Source: an uncultured Actinomycetes bacterium
Lineage (GTDB): Bacteria > Actinomycetota > Acidimicrobiia > Acidimicrobiales > Ilumatobacteraceae
Assembly (NCBI GenBank): GCA_903858075.1
Contig: CAIOHI010000326.1
Location: 1 to 11,496, forward strand
DNA length: 11,496 bases
Direction: 5' to 3'
Within the stretch, counting starts at the first letter, position 1. Every line of letters begins with the position of its first letter. Positions 6,632 to 11,496 of the stretch are shown here, piece after piece. Under the pieces are notes generated by a model. That model was not told the origin of the DNA. It saw only the letters and a list, made by a program, of their open reading frames with translations, and did not search any database. The position numbers were made by a program, and so were the translations under genes.

Positions 6632-7108
6632 ATGCTGGCAATCGATGTTCTCAAATGGCCGGGCGTTAACCAGGCATTTATTTTCTCCTTTATTGTCACT
6701 CTTGCTCTCGCGCTCGTCGTGATTCCCTTTGGAAAACGCCGCAAACCCGGAACACCTGTTTCCTGGGGTGAGGCAATGGTGGGGTCTCTTTATGTCTTTG
6801 GAGTCATGTTTTTGGCTTACGGAGTGGTTCCCCATCAATGGATTGACCATGCCGACAAAAACCTCGGAGGGCGTAAAGACAAAATTTTGAACGGTCCTTT
6901 CGACATTTTGAAGCCAAAAGCATTAGGTGGCAACTTTCCATTCACGCTTTCTTATGAAGCGTTGCGAGACATCATTGCGGTGGCTATTCACGGTGTTTAC
7001 ATAGGCGTCATGGTGTTTTTGTTCATTTGGTGGCAAAAGCGCGGCAAAGAAGCTGCGAAAGAAATTGAGACCTCGACCTACGGGCGTCCGCTCGTGCGGA
7101 AGTCATAG
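6632..7108 (+). CDS. Small three-TM membrane protein of the respiratory operon
   Basis: This 158-residue protein opens the respiratory operon. I do not recognise a named family. Hydrophobic segments lie at about residues 16-33, 47-66 and 111-134, with basic stretches after the first (GKRRKPG) and last (WWQKRGKE). The segment between TM2 and TM3 is polar, starts VPHQWIDHADK, and would face outside if the N-terminus is outside. His68, His73 and His120 lie at or near membrane boundaries and could bind a cofactor, but there is no recognised heme-binding pattern. The ATG at 6632 has only a weak upstream GAAAGG. The ferredoxin gene starts 8 nt after its stop. It is probably an accessory subunit of the quinol:cytochrome c complex, inferred from position alone. 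Confidence 0.75.
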   Translation: MLAIDVLKWPGVNQAFIFSFIVTLALALVVIPFGKRRKPGTPVSWGEAMVGSLYVFGVMFLAYGVVPHQWIDHADKNLGGRKDKILNGPFDILKPKALGGNFPFTLSYEALRDIIAVAIHGVYIGVMVFLFIWWQKRGKEAAKEIETSTYGRPLVRKS

Positions 7109-7113
7109 GAGGG
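7107..7113 (+). promoter_or_regulatory. Strong ribosome binding site of the ferredoxin gene
   Basis: AGGAGGG overlaps the last two bases of the upstream TAG stop and lies 3-4 nt before the ATG at 7117. It is the best Shine-Dalgarno match in the window and fits high ferredoxin expression coupled to the upstream gene. Confidence 0.65.
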
Positions 7114-7116
7114 CAT

Positions 7117-7530
7117 ATGGCAAAGACAGACGCCAATCCGCCAATGCCCGATTGGTCAACGGAATATCAGCTTGTAGAGGTTGACGCCGATTACTTGTCG
7201 AAGGCAGTAAAACCTAAGCAATTCATTCACATCGATCAATCTGAATGCATTATGTGCGAAGGATGCGTAGACATCTGCCCATGGAAATGCATCCATATGG
7301 TTAACCCCAGTGCGATTGCTGAAGCACAAGGCACTGAAAAGCCCGGACTCGACCCTTCAGACAAGGTCATGTTCATTATTGACGACGACGTATGCACGCG
7401 TTGCGCACTTTGTGTAGACCGATGCCCCACAGGCGTCATTATTTTAGGGAAAGTCGGCGCTCCAGTGGGCACCGGCGATTCTCATATACGTACTAGTAAC
7501 CACGGCTACGCCTACGGCATGCGGTTCTAA
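7117..7530 (+). CDS. 2[4Fe-4S] ferredoxin-like protein
   Basis: This 137-residue protein is predicted to bind two [4Fe-4S] clusters and to act as a one-electron carrier on the cytoplasmic side. The binding sites are CIMCEGCVDICP (Cys 44, 47, 50, 54) and CTRCALCVDRCP (Cys 93, 96, 99, 103), in the usual arrangement where the fourth Cys of one motif serves the other cluster. An extra Cys58 follows the first motif. The spacer of about 38 residues between motifs is longer than in small clostridial ferredoxins. There is also a 40-residue N-terminal extension and a C-terminal tail of about 34 residues, so it may be a docked subunit rather than a free carrier. No signal or TM is present. It lies between the 3-TM protein and cytochrome b, which points to a role with the complex. 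Its electron partner is not shown by sequence. Confidence 0.92.
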   Translation: MAKTDANPPMPDWSTEYQLVEVDADYLSKAVKPKQFIHIDQSECIMCEGCVDICPWKCIHMVNPSAIAEAQGTEKPGLDPSDKVMFIIDDDVCTRCALCVDRCPTGVIILGKVGAPVGTGDSHIRTSNHGYAYGMRF

Positions 7531-7534
7531 GGAG
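7529..7534 (+). promoter_or_regulatory. Ribosome binding site of the cytochrome b gene
   Basis: AAGGAG overlaps the TAA of the ferredoxin gene and sits 7 nt before the ATG at 7542, near-ideal spacing. It supports the long N-terminal extension of this cytochrome b as translated. Confidence 0.6.
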
Positions 7535-7541
7535 CACCCTT

Positions 7542-8327
7542 ATGGCAAAAACTATTGACGATCAACCCACTCCAACGCTGAAAGATCGCGCTGCAAAAAT
7601 TGGCACGCAAGTGCAAGGCAGCCAAGCGTGGAGTTCTATCTTCCGTCCGGGCTCAATTTTCCGCAAGGGTTATACCGATTCACCACGTAACCGTTCATAC
7701 GTCATTATGAACTCGGTTCTGTATCACTTGCATCCGGTAAAAGTGAAGCGACACGCAGTGAAGGTCAGCTACACCTTGTGCCTCGGTGGGCTTTCATTCT
7801 TCTTGTTTATTTTGCTCACAGTCACTGGCATCTTCTTGATGTTCTTCTACCGACCCACAACTGCAAACGCTTGGCAAGATATTCAAACGCTGCAAACCTC
7901 GGTGACATTTGGTCTACTTGTGCGAAACATGCATCGATGGGGTGCACACCTCATGGTTCTCAGCACGTTCTTGCATATGGCGCGCGTGTTCTACCACGGT
8001 GCGTACAAGGCGCCACGTGAATTCAACTGGGTCATTGGTGTGGTGTTGTTAACCCTCACACTTCTTCTTTCCTTCACCGGCTATCTGCTGCCGTGGGACC
8101 AGTTAGCTCTTTGGGCTGTTGCGGTGGGAACCAACATGATGGGCTACACCCCAATTATGGGTTCACAAGTTCGCTTTGTTCTGCTTGGTGGTACGGAAAT
8201 TGGCGCAGAAACATTGTTGCGTTGGTACGTGCTGCATGTATTGCTACTTCCATTCGTCATCGTCATCTTTATGGCTATCCACTTCTGGCGGGTACGTAAA
8301 GACGGCGGCATTTCTGGTCCGTTGTGA
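7542..8327 (+). CDS. qcrB: Cytochrome b6-type subunit of the menaquinol:cytochrome c oxidoreductase
   Basis: This subunit holds the two b hemes and most of the Qo/Qi quinone sites of a bc-type complex. It has 261 residues, the short b6 form with four TM helices (about 76-102, 122-150, 163-187, 226-250). The heme ligands H131/H145 (13 residues between) and H232/H247 (14 between) follow the b6 spacing; bc1 has 13 in both. Other matches to b6 are FFYRPT, RNMHRWGAHLMVL, APREFNWVIGV, LPWD and the end GISGPL. Cys80 in LCLGG aligns with the Cys of plant b6 (FYCLGG) that binds heme c_i covalently. About 60 N-terminal residues precede the core and are hydrophilic. Typical actinobacterial QcrB, as in Mycobacterium, is a long fused bc1-like protein; here the C-terminal half is the separate gene at 8342. 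The symbol follows Firmicutes usage, and petB would be equally fair. Confidence 0.95.
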   Translation: MAKTIDDQPTPTLKDRAAKIGTQVQGSQAWSSIFRPGSIFRKGYTDSPRNRSYVIMNSVLYHLHPVKVKRHAVKVSYTLCLGGLSFFLFILLTVTGIFLMFFYRPTTANAWQDIQTLQTSVTFGLLVRNMHRWGAHLMVLSTFLHMARVFYHGAYKAPREFNWVIGVVLLTLTLLLSFTGYLLPWDQLALWAVAVGTNMMGYTPIMGSQVRFVLLGGTEIGAETLLRWYVLHVLLLPFVIVIFMAIHFWRVRKDGGISGPL

Positions 8328-8341
8328 CAGGTAGGTGAACT

Positions 8342-9085
8342 ATGACTGAGATTCCTGAACATCTATTGAAGCGTGCACAAGCTGCTCGCGAAAAAACTGC
8401 AGAAGATGCTGCTGCGTCGTCTGCAAGCAGTGGCCCAAGTGACTCGCGTATTCCCGACCATCTGTTAGAGCGCAGTAAAGCTGCACGCACAGGTGGAGCA
8501 TCTGCAGGTGGAGTCGCTGTTGCCGAAAAAGCAGCTGCCGTGGTCGCCGCACCCGTGGGTGGCAGCGTTCCTGTTGGCACCGGGCCCGGAGGTCACACAC
8601 AACGATTGTTGACAGTGGTGAAGGCGGGCTCAATTCAAGAAGTGAAAGCGGCGCCCATCGACAAGGTGCATACTTGGCCACACTTGCTTGGAATCGAATT
8701 TGTTGCAGCACTTGCGTGTACCGCATTTCTCTTCATTTTCTCATGGGTAGTAAATGCTCCGCTTTTGCAAGCAGCAAACTTCAACCAAACACCTAACCCA
8801 TCGAAAGCACCTTGGTACTTCTTGGGTCTGCAAGAACTTCTCACCATGTTCCACCCAATGGTGGCTGGTGTAACGCTGCCGGGTATGGGGCTCATCATTT
8901 TGGTACTGACGCCGTTTACAGATCGCAATCCTTCGAATAAGCCCGAAGATCGCAAATTTATCACCAGCATCATGACAGTTCATCTCATGTTCTGGGCGGT
9001 GCTAGTAATTATCGGTTCGTTCTTCCGCGGCCCAGGGTTCAACTTCACGTTCCCTTGGCGCGACGGCATTTTCTTCGAGTTGTGA
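8342..9085 (+). CDS. Subunit IV-type C-terminal half of cytochrome b
   Basis: It supplies the last three helices of cytochrome b and part of the Qo site, as PetD does in b6f or the C-terminal region does in QcrB. The core begins near residue 110 with HTWPHLLGIEF. It has TMs at about 117-137, 170-192 and 210-229, and the Qo-site segment NPSKAPWYFLGLQELL (152-167). The PEWY motif of bc1/b6f reads APWY here, so the Qo glutamate is absent, as I recall for Firmicutes QcrC-type proteins. The N-terminal 110 residues are unusual: Ala/Gly-rich, with two copies of a short motif (EIPEHLLKRAQAAR at 3-16 and RIPDHLLERSKAAR at 36-49). At 247 residues it is well over the 160 typical of PetD. No CxxCH is present, so it is not a fused cytochrome b/c. 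An AGGTAGGTGA stretch precedes the ATG. The gene lies 14 nt after cytochrome b. Confidence 0.92.
   Translation: MTEIPEHLLKRAQAAREKTAEDAAASSASSGPSDSRIPDHLLERSKAARTGGASAGGVAVAEKAAAVVAAPVGGSVPVGTGPGGHTQRLLTVVKAGSIQEVKAAPIDKVHTWPHLLGIEFVAALACTAFLFIFSWVVNAPLLQAANFNQTPNPSKAPWYFLGLQELLTMFHPMVAGVTLPGMGLIILVLTPFTDRNPSNKPEDRKFITSIMTVHLMFWAVLVIIGSFFRGPGFNFTFPWRDGIFFEL
8348..8488 (+). repeat. Two IPEHLL-type motifs in the N-terminus of subunit IV
   Basis: Bases 8348-8389 encode EIPEHLLKRAQAAR and bases 8447-8488 encode RIPDHLLERSKAAR, 33 residues apart from start to start. The core [ER]-I-P-[ED]-H-L-L-[KE]-R is the same in both and in the divergent cytochrome c. The segment between is Ala/Ser-rich and looks disordered. 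Confidence 0.75.
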
Positions 9086-9095
9086 GGATCACATC

Positions 9096-9935
9096 ATGAG
9101 CACTTCTCTCATCATTGCTTTAGCTGTAGTTGCAATTGCAGTTTTAGGCGGTTCGGTTTTTGTTACAGCATCGCGTAAAACAGGTGTTCGTGGCGCTGGT
9201 GCACTTTCGCGCGAAACAAAAAAACGCGATAAGAGCGCAACGGCGTCTGTTCCAACGGGTCGCGCATTTGAAGCAGCGGCAACTGCACCATCTACCGAAC
9301 TTGTTATTCCTGCGCCAGCAGAAATTGAGCAGTGGGTTGCACCCGATGTAGAGGTGCTTGGTGAAACGCGCCGCAGTTTCTTCAACCGCGCAACGGTCAT
9401 TTTGCTCAGCACAAGCCTTGCTGGCTTTGGCGCATCACTTGTTGGATTTTTGTGGAAGGGCGCTTCGGGTGGTTTTGGTTCAAAAATCAATGCCGGCAAG
9501 ATCGATGACGTCATCCAGTCAATTCGTAGCAATAAGGGTTTCTTGTATCTTTCAGAAGCGCGTGCGTGGGTCACTGAATACCCGAAAGACGCACTTTCAA
9601 AAGCTGCACCTGTTTACGGCAACCAAGCTCCTGTTTATGCAGGCATGGAAGCTGGCGTTGTGGCGTTGTACCAAAAGTGTCCGCACCTTGGTTGTCGAGT
9701 TCCAGAATGCAAGAGCTCGCAATGGTTCGAGTGCCCTTGCCATGGTTCGCAGTACAACCGTGTTGGTGAGAAAAAAGGTGGACCAGCTCCACGTGGCATG
9801 GACCATTTTGGTGTGGCGATAAATAATGGCGTTCTCGTTATCGATACTGGTTCAGTATTTGGTGGTGCCCCCATCGGAACAAACACCACCGGTCAAGAAG
9901 CTGAAGGCCCTCACTGCGTTGGCGGAGGTCACTAA
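9096..9935 (+). CDS. qcrA: Rieske [2Fe-2S] iron-sulfur protein
   Basis: The Rieske subunit takes the first electron from menaquinol at the Qo site and passes it to the c-type cytochrome on the outer face of the membrane. The cluster boxes are CPHLGC (195-200) and CPCHGS (213-218): ligands Cys195, His197, Cys213 and His216, with Cys200 and Cys215 forming the usual disulfide. The 279-residue protein has a first TM at about 4-24, a charged and Ala-rich cytoplasmic stretch, then TRRSFFNR (91-98), a twin-arginine-like motif, directly before a second TM (about 99-120). This fits Tat export of the folded cluster domain, as in other actinobacterial Rieske proteins. Extra cysteines are C205, in a short insert between the boxes, and C274, in a Gly/His tail. 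The stop is followed after 2 nt by the diheme cytochrome gene. Confidence 0.95.
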   Translation: MSTSLIIALAVVAIAVLGGSVFVTASRKTGVRGAGALSRETKKRDKSATASVPTGRAFEAAATAPSTELVIPAPAEIEQWVAPDVEVLGETRRSFFNRATVILLSTSLAGFGASLVGFLWKGASGGFGSKINAGKIDDVIQSIRSNKGFLYLSEARAWVTEYPKDALSKAAPVYGNQAPVYAGMEAGVVALYQKCPHLGCRVPECKSSQWFECPCHGSQYNRVGEKKGGPAPRGMDHFGVAINNGVLVIDTGSVFGGAPIGTNTTGQEAEGPHCVGGGH

Positions 9936-9937
9936 TA

Positions 9938-10999
9938 ATGATTGCAGCAACAACTACAAACATCGCATGGATCATCCTTGCAATTGTTCTCGTTGGGTGG
10001 GTTCTCTACGGGCTCTTCAACATTCGTAGTTCACGTCGTGAACTCGGTTCAGAAATTGAACTCGCCGCAAACCGTAAGGTTTACTACGACGATGAAATTC
10101 TTGAAGGTAAGAAAATTGAGCGAACTCAATTATTGGGTTTAGCTTTTCTTGCCATTATCACCGTATCGCTACCTTTGTATTGGGTGCTTGAACCTGGTCG
10201 TCAAGAAGGTGCAACGCGAGGATTCGACAAGCGATTCGCAGGTTGGGGTTCGAAACTTTTTGCATCAACCGCCGAAGGTGGCTTTAACTGTGCAGGTTGC
10301 CATGGTGGCATGAAAGGAATTGGTGGCAGTGCTCCATTTGCCATTACCGACGCAAAAACCGGTGAAGTGAAGTCGGTTACATGGAAAGCGCCTGCCATCA
10401 ATAACGTCTACCACCGGTTCAGCGAGGCTGAGGTGCGTTTTATTCTGGAGTACGGTCGTCCGTTCTCTCCAATGTCGCCATGGGGTCTTGTGGGCGGTGG
10501 CCCAATGAACGAACAGCAGATCGACAACCTCATTGTTTATCTCCGCACTATTCAGGTGCCACGCGAAAATTGCGATAACCCAAATGACGATGCGCGTACT
10601 TGCATTGGCGGGAAAATGCCGGTTGCATCACAAAAGGAATTTCAGGCAGAGGCTGTGCGTTTAGTGAAGAGCGGCGCATATAAATCTGTAGGGGAAGCAC
10701 TCTTCAACCTCGATCTCAATGGTGGCGCGTATTCATGTGCACGTTGCCATACCAAGGGTTGGTCGTACGGAGACCCACAAGTCACCGGCGGCGGGGCCTT
10801 CGGTCCGAACCTCACCGGCGGGTCAAGCATTCGCCAATTCCCTAATCAAGATGACATGATCACTTTCATTAAGGGTGGGTCAGAGTACGGAAAGAAATAT
10901 GGTGAGCAAGGTCAAGGCGGCGGACGCATGCCTGGTTTTGGCGGCATCTATAGCGATGAACAAATTAAGTCCATTGTGGAATATGTGAGGAGCCTCTGA
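9938..10999 (+). CDS. Membrane-bound diheme cytochrome c
   Basis: This 353-residue protein probably replaces cytochrome c1/f as electron acceptor of the Rieske protein. It has two N-terminal TMs (about 9-28 and 64-84) with a basic cytoplasmic loop (RSSRRE) between them, then two cytochrome c domains outside. Heme sites are CAGCH (118-122) and CARCH (267-271). Likely axial Met candidates are M178 or M190 for the first, and M331 in GRMPGFGG for the second. Cys212 and Cys222 between the domains may form a disulfide. Mycobacterial QcrC is also diheme but is anchored by a C-terminal helix, so the anchor arrangement here is different. GGAGG about 10 nt upstream, in the last Rieske codons, serves the ATG. 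The TGA overlaps the next ATG by one base. Confidence 0.93.
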   Translation: MIAATTTNIAWIILAIVLVGWVLYGLFNIRSSRRELGSEIELAANRKVYYDDEILEGKKIERTQLLGLAFLAIITVSLPLYWVLEPGRQEGATRGFDKRFAGWGSKLFASTAEGGFNCAGCHGGMKGIGGSAPFAITDAKTGEVKSVTWKAPAINNVYHRFSEAEVRFILEYGRPFSPMSPWGLVGGGPMNEQQIDNLIVYLRTIQVPRENCDNPNDDARTCIGGKMPVASQKEFQAEAVRLVKSGAYKSVGEALFNLDLNGGAYSCARCHTKGWSYGDPQVTGGGAFGPNLTGGSSIRQFPNQDDMITFIKGGSEYGKKYGEQGQGGGRMPGFGGIYSDEQIKSIVEYVRSL

Positions 11000-11496
11000 T
11001 GCTTTCTGCTTTGTTTGCTGTCAGTTGGGATCCAGAAATTCGTGGCATCATCGTGGTGCTCTGTATGTTCCTTACGCTATGCGGAGGCACCTACCTTGTA
11101 ATCGGCACAAACTTAGGTGCTCGATTAGGCGTTCTCATTTCAGTTGCTGCCCTGTTCGGTTGGATGGCAATGATGGGCGCGGTGTGGACGGTTTATGGCA
11201 TTGGCTTAAAAGGTCGTGAACCAACATGGAAACCAGCTACTCCAATATCCATCATTCGAGATGGCACTTTGCTGAGTAATGCTGAAGTCATTGACGGACC
11301 CATCAAAGTTGCTGCGGGCTCATCGCCAGCGGAAGTGGCTGCAACCGTTAAGAAGCAACTTGAAGCAGAAAAGTGGGTGCGACTTGATGACGCCGACCCA
11401 CGTCGAGGTCAAGCAGCTGCTTCTGCAGACGACATCATTCAAAATAAGGCAAAGGAATTTGCTGCTGGTGAATATCTCACTTTGTCGGTTTACGAC
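10999..11496 (+). CDS. Two-TM membrane protein, runs off the right edge
   Basis: The frame starts with an ATG whose A is the last base of the previous stop (TGATG), with GAGGAGC 7-13 nt upstream in the diheme cytochrome codons. It stays open for 166 codons to the window end. Two hydrophobic segments lie at about residues 15-36 and 43-66, joined by the short loop GTNLGARLG. They are followed by WTVYGIGLKGREPTWKP and a soluble C-terminal part of at least 90 residues with charged, probably helical segments. I do not recognise a named family. The one-base overlap makes it part of the respiratory operon, and an accessory or assembly role in the quinol:cytochrome c complex or a following oxidase is inferred from position only. 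Its true end lies outside the window. Confidence 0.82.
   Translation, partial: MLSALFAVSWDPEIRGIIVVLCMFLTLCGGTYLVIGTNLGARLGVLISVAALFGWMAMMGAVWTVYGIGLKGREPTWKPATPISIIRDGTLLSNAEVIDGPIKVAAGSSPAEVAATVKKQLEAEKWVRLDDADPRRGQAAASADDIIQNKAKEFAAGEYLTLSVYD

Noticed and set aside
8342..9085. Subunit IV as a fused cytochrome b/c protein like Firmicutes QcrC
   Set aside because: No CxxCH motif occurs in the 247 residues, and the protein ends soon after the third TM helix.
9089..9574. 161-codon frame on the - strand opposite the Rieske gene
   Set aside because: Antisense shadow; it covers the TM and linker region of the Rieske protein and has no domain signature.
1..11496. tRNA or rRNA genes, CRISPR arrays, insertion sequences, phage or defence genes
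   Set aside because: No repeat-spacer pattern, transposase motif, long inverted repeat or tRNA-like structure was seen; almost all bases are in identified housekeeping-type genes.

Overview
The window looks like an actinobacterial chromosome segment, most plausibly from an Acidimicrobiia-like lineage (for example a freshwater or marine Ilumatobacter relative). This rests on gene content and family features: HemB has the Cys-x-Asp metal-site variant I know from actinobacteria, there are several GTG starts, genes are tightly packed, and a menaquinol-type cytochrome complex is present. The placement is an inference. No 16S or other taxonomic marker is present.

Region 1 (about 1-5019, + strand) is a heme-biosynthesis operon for the C5 route from glutamyl-tRNA to uroporphyrinogen III: hemA (3' part), hemC, hemD, hemB, hemL. 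Genes are separated by 4-21 nt or overlap. The left edge is odd: recognisable HemA starts only near base 187, the frame upstream has a stop at 67-69, and the HemA catalytic N-terminal domain is not seen. An unrecognised, membrane-anchored protein (5029-5634) follows hemL.

Region 2 (5638-6631) is a convergent gene for a membrane-anchored monoheme cytochrome c on the - strand, then a 169-nt divergent intergenic region. That region holds a Fur-box-like palindrome and very small open frames, but I see no confident promoter.

Region 3 (6632-11496, + strand) is a respiratory operon for a cytochrome b6f-like menaquinol:cytochrome c oxidoreductase. The order is a small 3-TM protein, a 2[4Fe-4S] ferredoxin, a short b6-type cytochrome b, subunit IV, the Rieske protein, a membrane-bound diheme cytochrome c in place of cytochrome f/c1, and a 2-TM protein that runs off the right edge. 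Cytochrome b keeps the Cys that in chloroplast b6 carries the covalent heme c_i, and has the b6-style His spacing (13 and 14).

The two halves fit together: the hem operon makes tetrapyrrole, and the cytochrome genes consume it as b- and c-type hemes. The most unusual points are (i) the ferredoxin gene directly upstream of a heme-c_i-type cytochrome b, (ii) a short IPEHLL motif shared by the divergent cytochrome c and subunit IV, with a second copy in the latter, and (iii) a Cys-x4 repeated N-terminal extension on HemL.
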